A stretch of DNA of 64,000 nucleotides from Nocardioides sp. WS12. GTDB taxonomy: Bacteria; Actinomycetota; Actinomycetes; Propionibacteriales; Nocardioidaceae. Below are positions 50,245 to 58,766 of the stretch, one piece after another (the first letter of the stretch is position 1; every line of letters begins with the position of its first letter). Under the pieces are notes generated by a model. That model saw only the letters and a program-made list of their open reading frames with translations, did not search any database and was not told the DNA's origin. The position numbers were made by a program, and so were the translations under genes. Location: contig NZ_CP053928.1 in the NCBI RefSeq assembly GCF_014108865.1, positions 4,154,001 through 4,218,000 on the forward strand, read 5' to 3'.

Positions 50245-51834
50245 CTAGACGACGTCGACCGCGCGGATCGAGGTGGCCTCGATGGCCGTCTCGATCTCGG
50301 CGAGGGTCTCGGCCGGGATGGCCGAGTCGACAGACAGGGCGACGAGCGCCTCGCCGCCCTTGGTCTCACGGGAGACCTGCATGCCGGCGATGTTGACCTG
50401 CGCCTGGCCGAGGATCTGGCCGACGGTGCCGACCATGCCCGGGCGGTCGACGTAGGTGAAGAACGCGAGGTGGTCGGTGGGCTCGATGTCGATGTCGAAG
50501 CCGTTGACCTCGACGAGGCGCTCGCGCTGGTGGATACCGACGAGCGTGCCGCTGACCGACACCTGCGAGCCGTCGGCGAGGGTGCCGCGGAGCGTGATCA
50601 GGTTGCGGTGGTCGGGGCTCTCGCTCTCGGTGATCAGGCGGACGGCCACGCCGCGCTCGGCGGCGAGCAGCGGCGCGTTGACGTAGGAGACCTGGTCCTC
50701 GACGACGCTGCTGAAGACACCCTTGAGGGCAGCGAGTTCGAGCACCTTGACGTCGTGCTCGGCGATCTCGCCGCGGACCTCGACGTCGAGCTGCTGGGCG
50801 ACCTCACCGGCGACACCGGTGAAGATCTGGCCGAGCTTCTCGGTGAGGGAGATACCGGGACGCACGTCCTCGGCGATCACGCCACCCTGGACGTTGACGG
50901 CGTCGGGGACGAGCTCACCGGAGAGCGCGAGGCGGACGGACTTGGCGACGGCGATGCCGGCCTTCTCCTGCGCCTCGTCGGTGGACGCACCGAGGTGCGG
51001 CGTCGCGACGACGTTCTCGAGCTCGAAGAGCGGGCTGTCGGTGCACGGCTCCTTGGCGAAGACGTCGAGGCCGGCAGCAGCGATGCGGCCAGTCTTGAGG
51101 GCGTCGTACAGCGCGGCCTCGTCGACGATGCCACCGCGGGCGGCGTTGACCAGCACGAGCGAGGACTTGGCCTTCGCGAGCTGCTCGGCGCCGATGAGGC
51201 CAGCGGTCTCGGGGGTCTTGGGCAGGTGCACGGACATGAAGTCCGACTCGGCCATCAGCGTGTCGAGGTCAACGAGGCGCACGCCCATCTGCGCGGCGCG
51301 ACCGGCCTGCACATAGGGGTCGTAGGCGATGACGGACATGCCGAAGGCGGACAGGCGCTGCGCGACGAGGACGCCGATGCGGCCGAGGCCGACGATGCCG
51401 ACGGTCTTCTCGAACAGCTCGATGCCGGTGTACTTGGAGCGCTTCCACTCCCCGTTGCGCAGCGCGGCGTGGGCCGGCGACACGTGGCGGGCCGCGGCGA
51501 GCATCAGCGCAACGGCGAGCTCGGCAGCGGAGACGATATTGGAGGTGGGCGCGTTGACGACCATGACGCCCGACTGGGTGGCTGCCTTCACGTCGACGTT
51601 GTCGAGGCCGACACCGGCACGCGCGACGACCTTGAGCCGCTTCGCCGCGGCGAGCGCCTCGGCGTCCACCTTCGTCGCGGACCGCACCAGGATGGCGTCG
51701 ACGTCGGCGATGGCGGGCAGCAACTCGGCGCGGTCGGCACCGTTGCAGTGGCGGATCTCGAAGTCCGGGCCGAGCGCCTCGACAGTGGCGGGGCTCAGCT
51801 CTTCGGCGATGAGTACGACGGGACGAGAAGTCAC
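50245..51834 (-). CDS. serA: D-3-phosphoglycerate dehydrogenase
   Basis: A 529-residue enzyme of the long mycobacterial type. It oxidises 3-phosphoglycerate in the first step of serine synthesis. NAD-binding motif GLGRIGVLVAQR, Arg/Glu/His catalytic residues in NAARGGIVDE, LDVFAKEP and TPHLGAST are visible. An allosteric-substrate-binding domain (about 320-450) and a C-terminal ACT domain (FFTYVDRPGMVGTVGQILG) allow feedback by serine. GTG at 51834 has GAAGGA 7 nt upstream and is preferred to GTG at 51849. In mycobacteria serA and leuB are adjacent; here the PknG operon lies between. Confidence 0.96.
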   Translation of the reverse strand: MTSRPVVLIAEELSPATVEALGPDFEIRHCNGADRAELLPAIADVDAILVRSATKVDAEALAAAKRLKVVARAGVGLDNVDVKAATQSGVMVVNAPTSNIVSAAELAVALMLAAARHVSPAHAALRNGEWKRSKYTGIELFEKTVGIVGLGRIGVLVAQRLSAFGMSVIAYDPYVQAGRAAQMGVRLVDLDTLMAESDFMSVHLPKTPETAGLIGAEQLAKAKSSLVLVNAARGGIVDEAALYDALKTGRIAAAGLDVFAKEPCTDSPLFELENVVATPHLGASTDEAQEKAGIAVAKSVRLALSGELVPDAVNVQGGVIAEDVRPGISLTEKLGQIFTGVAGEVAQQLDVEVRGEIAEHDVKVLELAALKGVFSSVVEDQVSYVNAPLLAAERGVAVRLITESESPDHRNLITLRGTLADGSQVSVSGTLVGIHQRERLVEVNGFDIDIEPTDHLAFFTYVDRPGMVGTVGQILGQAQVNIAGMQVSRETKGGEALVALSVDSAIPAETLAEIETAIEATSIRAVDVV

Positions 51835-51900
51835 AGCGAGGTCCTTCACAGGATCGTGCGGGTGAAAGGGTGGGCACGGCGCTGTGCGAAGCCCAACAGT

Positions 51901-51950
51901 ACCCGTCCGGATCGCGTGTTACTAACTTGTGAACGAGATCCGGACCGGGT
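51901..51950. promoter_or_regulatory. Inverted repeat over the serA promoter / efeB 3' end
   Basis: GTCCGGATC (51905-51913) and GATCCGGAC (51937-51945) are perfect arms, extended by ACCCG/CGGGT with one bulge. TACTGT (51896-51901), a likely serA -10, touches one arm. The element begins just past the efeB stop codon. It could be a terminator for efeUOB, an operator for serA, or both. Confidence 0.45.
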
Positions 51951-51954
51951 CGAA

Positions 51955-53229
51955 TCAGCCGAAGAGTCCCTGGCCGACGTACTCCCCCGCAGCCACGCCA
52001 GGAGGTACGGCGAACAGCGCGGATCCGGTGAACTTGAGGTACTCCATGAGCGCGTCGCTGGACGCCATCTGACGTTGCACGGGGATGAAGTGCGTGCGCG
52101 GGTCGCGGACGTAGGCAATGAAGAACAGGCCGGCGTTGAGCCCGCCGATGTCATCACTGCCGTCGACGAAGTTGTAACCGCGGCGGAGCATCCGGGCGCC
52201 GTCGTTCTGGTCCGGGTGGACGATCCGGACATGCGCGTCGGTGGGGATGATCGGTCCGCTGCGCCCGGGCAGTTCGAAGTCGGGGTCGGTGAACTCGTCG
52301 CCACCGGACAGCGGTGCACCAGCGTCCTTGGTGCGGCCGACGAACTGCTCCTGGTCGCCGAGCGGCTGCCGGTCCCAGACCTCGATGGTCATGTTGATGC
52401 GCCGGGTGACGAGGTAGGACCCGCCCGTGAGCCAGCCCGAAGCCTGGTCGTCGTCCTTGCCGACCCAGACGTGCTCGGCGAGCGCCTGGGCCTCCTCGGC
52501 CTTGACGTTCGCCGTCCCGTCCTTGAACCCGAACAGGTTGCGCGGGGTCGACTGGCTGGTCGAGGTCGTCGACGTACGACCGAAGCCCAACTGGGACCAG
52601 CGCACGGCGGTGACCCCGAAGCCCATCCGGACCAGGTTGCGGATCGCGTGGACGGCGACCTGCGGGTCGTCGGCGCACGCCTGGATGCAGATGTCCCCGC
52701 CGCTACGGGCCGGGTCGTCGATGTCACCGCGGAAGTGCGGCAACGGCTCGAGCGCCTCGGGTCGCTGATCGGCGATCCCGAACCGGTCCTTGCCGTCGGT
52801 GGTGCGAAACAGCGTCGGCCCGAATCCGAACGTGATCGTGAGCCGGCTGGCCGGCAGGCCGATCGCCTCGCCGGTGTCGTCGGGCGGTACGTCGGTCGCC
52901 CCCCGGACCGGGCCGACCGGTCCGGCCGAGCCACCCTGCGTCATCCGCTCAGCAGCCTCGGTCCACTGCTGGAGCAGGCCGATCAGTTCGTCGCGGTCCT
53001 CCGTGGTCACGTCCAGGGCGACGAAGTGCAGTCGGTCCTGGGCGGGCGTGACGATGCCCGCCTGCCTTTCCCCACGGAAGGCGTACGACGACACGACCGC
53101 CGCGGCGGCGTCCTCATCGGCGGTGCCGCGCCCCGCGACGAACGCGCCGGCCACCCCGGCGACGGCCCCGACACCGATGCCACCGCCGAGGAGCCCGCGC
53201 CTGCTGACCTTTGCTGCCCCTGTTGTCAT
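51955..53229 (-). CDS. efeB: EfeB-type dye-decolourising heme peroxidase, Tat-exported
   Basis: A 424-residue DyP-type peroxidase. The Tat signal is VSRRGLLGGG followed by a hydrophobic segment. The DyP motif GFKDGT (GxxDG) holds the distal Asp; the proximal heme His is probably in TDAHVRIVHP. It works with EfeU and EfeO in iron uptake, oxidising Fe(II) or acting on heme. ATG at 53229 was chosen; the longer frame upstream lies inside efeO. It starts 2 nt after the efeO stop. Confidence 0.95.
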   Translation of the reverse strand: MTTGAAKVSRRGLLGGGIGVGAVAGVAGAFVAGRGTADEDAAAAVVSSYAFRGERQAGIVTPAQDRLHFVALDVTTEDRDELIGLLQQWTEAAERMTQGGSAGPVGPVRGATDVPPDDTGEAIGLPASRLTITFGFGPTLFRTTDGKDRFGIADQRPEALEPLPHFRGDIDDPARSGGDICIQACADDPQVAVHAIRNLVRMGFGVTAVRWSQLGFGRTSTTSTSQSTPRNLFGFKDGTANVKAEEAQALAEHVWVGKDDDQASGWLTGGSYLVTRRINMTIEVWDRQPLGDQEQFVGRTKDAGAPLSGGDEFTDPDFELPGRSGPIIPTDAHVRIVHPDQNDGARMLRRGYNFVDGSDDIGGLNAGLFFIAYVRDPRTHFIPVQRQMASSDALMEYLKFTGSALFAVPPGVAAGEYVGQGLFG

Positions 53230-53231
53230 CG

Positions 53232-54422
53232 TCAGGAGACGACCGCAGCGGTGAGGTGGGACAGCGGCTCGGAGAGCGTGTTGACGGCGGCGGCCAGCTG
53301 GTCGACGTCGTCCTTGGTCAGCTCGTCGTAGTAGACGAAGCCGTCCCCCTTGCGGTGGCCGTCGAGCAGCTCGTTCAGCTCGGTGAAGCGGGTGGTCAGC
53401 TGCTCGGCGAGCTCGGCGTTCTTGGTCTCCAGCACGGGCTGCACGCCCTCGAAGGCGATCCGCGCGCCGTCGACATTGGCCTGGAAGTCCCACAGGTCGG
53501 TCCGCGACCAGAACTCCTCCTCGCCGGTGACCTTGCCGGTCGCGACCTCTTCGAGCAGGCCGCGCGAGCCGTTGGCGATGGCGTCGAGCGGGTACTCCAG
53601 CGCGCCGGTGCCGGTGGCCTGGACCCGCTTGTCGAGCTCGACCGTGTTGGCGAGCAGGTCGTCGGCGTACGTCGCGCGCTCCTCGGGAGTCCACGCAGCG
53701 TACTTCTCTGCACGGGCCGGCCAGAGGTCCTTCTCGATCGCGTGCCAGCCGGTCCACTTCTCGCCAGCGGCGAAGTCGACGTCGGCCTCGCGGGCATCCA
53801 TCTTCGGGTCGAGGTCACCGAACGACTCGGCGACGGTCTCGATCCGCTCCCAGTGCTCGCGGGCGACCGGGTAGAGGGCGCGGGCCTCGTCGTCGGAGTC
53901 GCCGGCCTTGTAGAGCTCGACGAACTCCTTCGTCTTCACCAGCAGCTGCGAGGTCTGGTCCTGGACGTAGGCGCGGTAGTTGTTGGTGGCCTGCTCGATG
54001 AGTTCGGCCTCGTCGGCGCTGACCGTCACCTTCTCGTCGGAGGAAGTGACCTTGAAGTCGGCGCGGATGCCTTCGCCGACCATGCCCGGCTTGCATGCGG
54101 TGACGTACTCGCCCTCGGGCACCGTGACGGTGAGCGTCTTGGTGAGGCTCGGCCCAATGTTCTCGACCTCGCCGACGATCCGGAGCCCGTCCTCGGCCAG
54201 CAGGTAGAACTCGGTGACGTCGGAGCCCGTGTTGGAGACGTCGAAGCTGATCGTGCCCGCCGGAGCGGTCTTGGCCGAGACGTCGCAGGCGTCCTTGGTC
54301 GACGCGACAGCCAGCGTGCGGGCATCGCCGCTCTCGGAATCGGGCGAGGCGTTCTCGGTGCATGCAGCGAGGGCGGGTACGACGGCCAGCGTGGCCAGCG
54401 AGGCGAGCAGGGTCTTGCGCAT
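53232..54422 (-). CDS. efeO: EfeO iron-uptake lipoprotein
   Basis: A 396-residue exported protein. The signal peptide ends in lipobox LAAC. A cupredoxin-like N-terminal domain (about 40-130, FDVSNTGSDVTEFYLLAEDG) is followed by an imelysin-like M75 domain with HWERIE (HxxE-type metal site) and GWHAIEKDLW. It should bind iron outside the cell and hand it to EfeU. ATG at 54422 gives the signal peptide directly; the frame upstream is not used. Gap to efeU is 4 nt. Confidence 0.95.
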   Translation of the reverse strand: MRKTLLASLATLAVVPALAACTENASPDSESGDARTLAVASTKDACDVSAKTAPAGTISFDVSNTGSDVTEFYLLAEDGLRIVGEVENIGPSLTKTLTVTVPEGEYVTACKPGMVGEGIRADFKVTSSDEKVTVSADEAELIEQATNNYRAYVQDQTSQLLVKTKEFVELYKAGDSDDEARALYPVAREHWERIETVAESFGDLDPKMDAREADVDFAAGEKWTGWHAIEKDLWPARAEKYAAWTPEERATYADDLLANTVELDKRVQATGTGALEYPLDAIANGSRGLLEEVATGKVTGEEEFWSRTDLWDFQANVDGARIAFEGVQPVLETKNAELAEQLTTRFTELNELLDGHRKGDGFVYYDELTKDDVDQLAAAVNTLSEPLSHLTAAVVS

Positions 54423-54426
54423 GGAG

Positions 54427-55296
54427 TCAGTTCTCCTGGGGTGAGCGTTGGGATCGGACAAGTCGGGACTGGATGAGTCGGGGGCGCAGCAGGAACAGGG
54501 CGCCGACGGGGATCACGTAGGCCAGCCATGCGGCGGCCTCGAACTTCGTGGTGACCGGCGAGAAGTTGAAGACGCCCTTGAGGACGGTGCCGTACCAGGA
54601 GGAGGGCGGAATCGTGGCGGAGACGTCGAAGGCGATGTCGTGCAGGCCCGGCAGGATGCCCGCCTCCTGCAGGTCGTGGATGCCGTAGGCGAGCACGCCG
54701 CCCGCCACGAGGATCAGGAACGCCCCGGTCCAGGTGAAGAAGACGGAGAGGTTGAGGCTGATCGCGCCGCGATAGATGAGGTAACCGAGGACGATCGCGC
54801 AGGCGATGCCGAGCGATGCACCGACCAGGGGTTCCCAGGTCTGGGCGACGACACCGGTGGCCTCGCGGGTGCCTGCCTGCGTCGCTGCCCAGAGGAACAG
54901 CGCCGTCTCGAGACCTTCCCGCCCGACGGCGAGCATGGCAACGAGCGCGAGGGACCAGCGGTTGCCAGAGGCGGCTCGATCGATCTGGCCCCGCAATTCC
55001 GCGCCCAGCCCGCGGGCCGCCGTGGCCATCCAGAAGATCATCCAGGTCACGAAGGCGACCGCCACGAGCGACAGCAGTCCGCCGATCGCCTCCTGCGCCT
55101 CGAAGGTCAGTCCGCGCGGGCCGAAGGTGAGGGCGGCACCGAAGGCCAGCGAGATCGCGACTGCGATGCCGACGCCCAGCCAGATCCGCGGAAGGAGCTC
55201 ACGCCGATCGGTCTTCACGAGGTACGCGATGAGGATGCTCACCACGAGCGCGGCCTCGAGGCCTTCGCGGAGTCCGATGAGGAAGTTGGCGAGCAC
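54427..55296 (-). CDS. efeU: EfeU/FTR1-family ferrous iron permease
   Basis: A 289-residue membrane protein with about seven helices. The two hallmark REGLE motifs are present: REGLEAALVV near the N-terminus and REGLETALFLW near the middle; their glutamates bind iron in the channel. First gene of efeUOB. GTG at 55296 lies 8 nt after TAGATT, with no Shine-Dalgarno, so the mRNA is probably leaderless. An IdeR/DtxR-like box covers the -35 region, which predicts repression by iron. Confidence 0.95.
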   Translation of the reverse strand: MLANFLIGLREGLEAALVVSILIAYLVKTDRRELLPRIWLGVGIAVAISLAFGAALTFGPRGLTFEAQEAIGGLLSLVAVAFVTWMIFWMATAARGLGAELRGQIDRAASGNRWSLALVAMLAVGREGLETALFLWAATQAGTREATGVVAQTWEPLVGASLGIACAIVLGYLIYRGAISLNLSVFFTWTGAFLILVAGGVLAYGIHDLQEAGILPGLHDIAFDVSATIPPSSWYGTVLKGVFNFSPVTTKFEAAAWLAYVIPVGALFLLRPRLIQSRLVRSQRSPQEN

Positions 55297-55304
55297 GAAC
55301 CGGC

Positions 55305-55335
55305 AATCTACGCCCCTTTGCTTAGCCTCACCTAA
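55305..55335 (-). promoter_or_regulatory. IdeR/DtxR-type iron box and efeU promoter
   Basis: Minus-strand TTAGGTGAGGCTAAGCAAA (55317-55335) agrees with the 19-bp DtxR/IdeR consensus at 15 positions by my count. The -10 TAGATT (55305-55310) lies 6 nt downstream, so a bound repressor would cover the -35 region. Iron-loaded IdeR should shut off efeUOB. Confidence 0.8.
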
Positions 55336-55379
55336 CCGGGCCGCTTTCCGGGATCACGGGACCGGCGTAACCTCCGTTC

Positions 55380-56126
55380 ATGGGGACTCCCGTCATGGGG
55401 TACGGGTCGCGCGCGTTGCTGGCGTTCGGCGCGCTGGTCCTCGCTCTCTGCGTGCTGGTGACCGCGTCCGGCGAAGGCCTGCAGTCGATCGCGCGCGACG
55501 ACCGCGCCCCCGCTGAGCCACGTGACGAGGACGCGCCCTCCGCCCCCGAGGGCGACAACGAGGAAGCCGTCGAGCGGGACCAGTTCGAGGAGAACGACCA
55601 GGACGACGCCACACCGACCTCGTTGCTGTCGGGCCGGCTCGCCGCGCTCGTCCTGCTGGCCGCCCTCATCGCCCTGGTCATCGGCCTGATCGCCCGCCTG
55701 CGGGTGTCGCTACGGCGCCGCCGCCTGTCCGGCGACCATCTGCGCCCCACACTGCTCCCCTCGCCGCAGCCCGATCCCGACGAGGACACCGACGAGGTCC
55801 TGGCCGAGGCACTCGGCGGAGCCCTCGACGACCTCACCCACGGTTCGGCGCGCAACAGCATCGTGGCCGCGTGGCTGCGACTCGAGCAGGCCTCCGAATC
55901 GGACTGGTTCGAACGCAATCCCGCCGACACCCCGAGCGAATTCGTGGAGCGGGTCCTGTCGTCGTACACGCTTGATGGAGAGGTGATCGGTCGACTGGCC
56001 GGCCTCTATCGCGAGGCGCGCTTCTCCTCCCACCCGATCACCGATCGGCAACGCGACGAGGCAGCGGCCTGCCTGGCCACGTTGCTCGACGGACTTCGCA
56101 CCCGAGCGCCGGGAGGCCACCGATGA
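55380..56126 (+). CDS. Membrane protein with C-terminal DUF4129 domain
   Basis: A 248-residue protein with an N-terminal helix (about 11-30), an acidic extracytoplasmic loop, a second helix (about 88-107) and a cytoplasmic DUF4129-like domain (about 145-240, IVAAWLRLEQA... TPSEFVERVL...LAGLYREARFS). The ATG lies exactly 6 nt after TAACCT (55368-55373), so it is leaderless. First gene of a five-gene operon with MoxR and DUF58 proteins, a common actinobacterial set of unsettled function. Confidence 0.87.
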   Translation: MGTPVMGYGSRALLAFGALVLALCVLVTASGEGLQSIARDDRAPAEPRDEDAPSAPEGDNEEAVERDQFEENDQDDATPTSLLSGRLAALVLLAALIALVIGLIARLRVSLRRRRLSGDHLRPTLLPSPQPDPDEDTDEVLAEALGGALDDLTHGSARNSIVAAWLRLEQASESDWFERNPADTPSEFVERVLSSYTLDGEVIGRLAGLYREARFSSHPITDRQRDEAAACLATLLDGLRTRAPGGHR

Positions 56127-56506
56127 TCGTTGCCTGGGTCTGCGCCGCCGTGGCGGTGGGCGGGTTGCTCGTCTACGCCATCGCCGTCGCGAACGATGTC
56201 GTGTCGCCCGCCTGGCCGGAGGACGAGCCCCTCCACGTCCGCGACAACCGGGCCCACGACCTCGAACTCACGCACCTCGCGCGACTGCTGGGCGCCCGTG
56301 ACCCGGCCACCGTGCACGCCCAACTGTTCGGCATCGTCGACCGTTTGTTGAGTACGACGTCCGTGCTCGCCGGACCTGCAGATGTCGACCCGCGGGCGGC
56401 CCTGCCCGCCGCCGTACGACGGTTCCTGGAGGCACCACCCCTCGACTCGCCCGACCGCTACCGGCGCGACCTGGCGACCGCCCTCGACGCACTCGAGGCG
56501 CTGTGA
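56123..56506 (+). CDS. Small membrane-anchored protein of the MoxR operon
   Basis: A 127-residue protein with one N-terminal helix (VAWVCAAVAVGGLLVYAIAV region) and a soluble helical remainder. No family recognised. It is coupled to its neighbours on both sides by ATGA and GTGA overlaps. Proteins of this size and topology are usual between DUF4129 and MoxR genes, so it is probably a structural partner. Confidence 0.8.
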   Translation: MIVAWVCAAVAVGGLLVYAIAVANDVVSPAWPEDEPLHVRDNRAHDLELTHLARLLGARDPATVHAQLFGIVDRLLSTTSVLAGPADVDPRAALPAAVRRFLEAPPLDSPDRYRRDLATALDALEAL

Positions 56507-57477
56507 GTCCGGCCGAGGCGTCACGCCTGGCACAGCAGGTCCTCGACGAGGTGGAGACCGCAGTGGTGGGCAAGCGCGATGCGCTCACCTTGGTGCTGGC
56601 GGCTGTCGTGGCCGGCGGACACGTGTTGCTCGAGGACTTCCCCGGCCTCGGCAAGACGCTCGCAGCGCGATCGTTCGCGCAGGCACTCGGGCTGGACTTC
56701 AAGCGCGCCCAGTTCACGCCCGACCTGTTGCCGGCCGACCTCACGGGGTCGTTCATCTACAACCAGCGCACCTCGGAGTTCGAGTTCCGGGCCGGGCCGT
56801 TGTTCACCGGCCTGCTGCTGGCCGACGAGATCAACCGCACGCCACCGAAGACGCAGGCCGCGTTGCTCGAAGCGATGCAGGAGCGGCAGGTGACGGTGGA
56901 GGGCGAGACCTTCCAGCTGGCTGCGCCCTTTCACGTGCTGGCGACGGCGAACCCGATCGAGTACGAAGGCACCTATCCCCTGCCCGAGGCCCAGCTCGAC
57001 AGGTTCCTGTTGCGGGTCGACTTCGGCTACCCCGAGGCCGCCGAGGAGTGGGAGGTGCTGCGCCGTCGCCTCGCGCGCGGACAGGAGGAACAGACGGTCC
57101 GGACCGTGATCGACGCCGCCGGCCTGATGGCCATCCAGGGTGCGGTCGAGACCGTCACCGTCGACCCGGACGTCGGCCGCTACTGCGTGGCGCTGGCCGG
57201 CGCGACCCGGAGCCACCACCACACGCTCGTCGGCTCCTCGCCGCGTGGAGGTCTCGCGCTGATGCTCGTGGCACGTGCGTTCGCGGTGATCGCCGGGCGC
57301 GACTACGTGACGCCCGAGGACGTGAAGGCGGTCGCCGTCCCGGCGCTCGCCCACCGGATCACGATCCGCCCCGAACTCTGGATGAGCGACGTGTCCGGAC
57401 GATCCGTGGTCGCCTCAGTCCTCGGCCACGTGGCCGCGCCCGCCGCTGCGTCGACGTCAAGGGAACGCATCCGGTGA
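56503..57477 (+). CDS. MoxR-family AAA+ ATPase
   Basis: A 324-residue MoxR chaperone-like ATPase. Walker A is EDFPGLGKT, Walker B LLADEINRTPPKTQAALLEAM, sensor 1 ATANPIEYEGTYPLPEAQLDRF; the C-terminal lid follows with SSPRGGLAL. MoxR ATPases help to assemble or activate partner complexes, often with DUF58 and vWA proteins. The DUF58 gene follows by a GTGA overlap. Cytoplasmic. Confidence 0.94.
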   Translation: MSPAEASRLAQQVLDEVETAVVGKRDALTLVLAAVVAGGHVLLEDFPGLGKTLAARSFAQALGLDFKRAQFTPDLLPADLTGSFIYNQRTSEFEFRAGPLFTGLLLADEINRTPPKTQAALLEAMQERQVTVEGETFQLAAPFHVLATANPIEYEGTYPLPEAQLDRFLLRVDFGYPEAAEEWEVLRRRLARGQEEQTVRTVIDAAGLMAIQGAVETVTVDPDVGRYCVALAGATRSHHHTLVGSSPRGGLALMLVARAFAVIAGRDYVTPEDVKAVAVPALAHRITIRPELWMSDVSGRSVVASVLGHVAAPAAASTSRERIR

Positions 57478-58766
57478 GCGACTGGCGCGCAACCCATGCC
57501 CACCTGCGCGCCGCGGTCGCGGGCTTCGGCCTGCTGGTGGCCGGCCTCGTGCTCGGCCGGGTCGACGTCGTACTCCTGGCCTCGCCACTGGTGTTGATCG
57601 CGATGGCCGGCCAGGCGTCACGGCCGGACGAGTCGCCGACCGCGCGCGCCACCGAGGGCGCGCTGACCGTCCACGAGAGCGAGGAGTTCGGCTGGCGCAC
57701 GGTCGTGACGGGCATGCCTCCGGGCGGCACCCTGGCTGCCTTTCACCCAGGCCAGCGCTGGCTGGACATCGAACCGGAGGACGGTCGACTGGCCGCTGCA
57801 CCCGACGGCACCGCGACCGCCGACGTCGCGCTGCGGGCGACCCGCTGGGGACGGCGTCGCCTCGGCGGCCCCGTCATCACGGTGTACGACGCCTGGGGCG
57901 CCTGGCGCTGGACGCCGGATCCGTTCCCCGGGCTCCAGGTGACGGTGCTGCCCGCGACGGAACCCTTCGACTCGTCGGCGCCGGCACCCCACCCCCACGG
58001 CCTGGTCGGGATGGAGCGAGCCGGCCGACCGGGCGAGGGTACGGAGTTCGCGAAGGTGCGGGCCTTCGAGCCGGGCGACCGGTTGCGCCGGATCCACTGG
58101 CCGACGTCGGCCCGGACAGGGCGACTGCACGTCACGGCCACCTACGCCGACCAGGACGCCCATGTCGTGGTGCTCGTCGACGCGGTCAACGACGTCGGCG
58201 ACAGCGAGGGGATTTACGGAGCCCACAGCAGCATGGACCTCACGGTGCGCGCAGCAGCCGTGCTCGCCGATCACTTCCTGCGGCGCGGCGACCGGGTCGG
58301 GATGCGGGTGTTCGGGGCCTGGGGCGTGAGCTTCGTGCCGTCCGCGGCAGGCCGGATGCAACTGCGCCGGTTGCTGGACACGCTGTCGCTGATCGAGCCG
58401 GGCACGGCTCGCGGCGAGGATGCGCTCGCTGCCCGGCAGGCCCTGGGCGCCGGGACGCTCGCCCTGATGCTGTCGCCCCTGATCGAACCAGCGTCGACGC
58501 GGCAGGTCGCGATGCTGACCAGCGCCGGGATCGACGTGGTCGTGATCGACACCCTGCCGAAGGAGCTCGTCGAGGGCGTCGGGCCGGGCACGACCGAACA
58601 GGAAGCCCTCGCCTGGCGGCTGCGAATGTTGCAGCGCCGACTCGAACGCGACCAGATGGCGTCCCTCGGCATCCCCGTCGTCACGTGGACCGGTCCGCAC
58701 AGCCTCGACCAGGTGCTCCGCGACCTCACCCGCCGTTCGGCAGTCCCCCGGTTGGGGCGCCGATGA
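57474..58766 (+). CDS. DUF58-domain membrane protein
   Basis: A 430-residue protein with two N-terminal helices (about 15-45), an extracytoplasmic-like beta region, then a DUF58 region (about 190-280) with the hallmark EPGDRLRRIHWPTSARTG. A vWA-like fold continues with VVLVDAVND. GTG at 57474 overlaps the MoxR stop; the much longer frame upstream overlaps moxR and is not coding. MoxR and DUF58 proteins act together, probably in envelope or stress functions. Confidence 0.92.
   Translation: MSDWRATHAHLRAAVAGFGLLVAGLVLGRVDVVLLASPLVLIAMAGQASRPDESPTARATEGALTVHESEEFGWRTVVTGMPPGGTLAAFHPGQRWLDIEPEDGRLAAAPDGTATADVALRATRWGRRRLGGPVITVYDAWGAWRWTPDPFPGLQVTVLPATEPFDSSAPAPHPHGLVGMERAGRPGEGTEFAKVRAFEPGDRLRRIHWPTSARTGRLHVTATYADQDAHVVVLVDAVNDVGDSEGIYGAHSSMDLTVRAAAVLADHFLRRGDRVGMRVFGAWGVSFVPSAAGRMQLRRLLDTLSLIEPGTARGEDALAARQALGAGTLALMLSPLIEPASTRQVAMLTSAGIDVVVIDTLPKELVEGVGPGTTEQEALAWRLRMLQRRLERDQMASLGIPVVTWTGPHSLDQVLRDLTRRSAVPRLGRR

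Noticed and set aside
50164..53331. 1055-codon plus-strand frame opposite serA and efeB
   Set aside because: Shadow frame with Val/Asp/Gly-rich low-complexity sequence; serA and efeB occupy the minus strand with full motifs.
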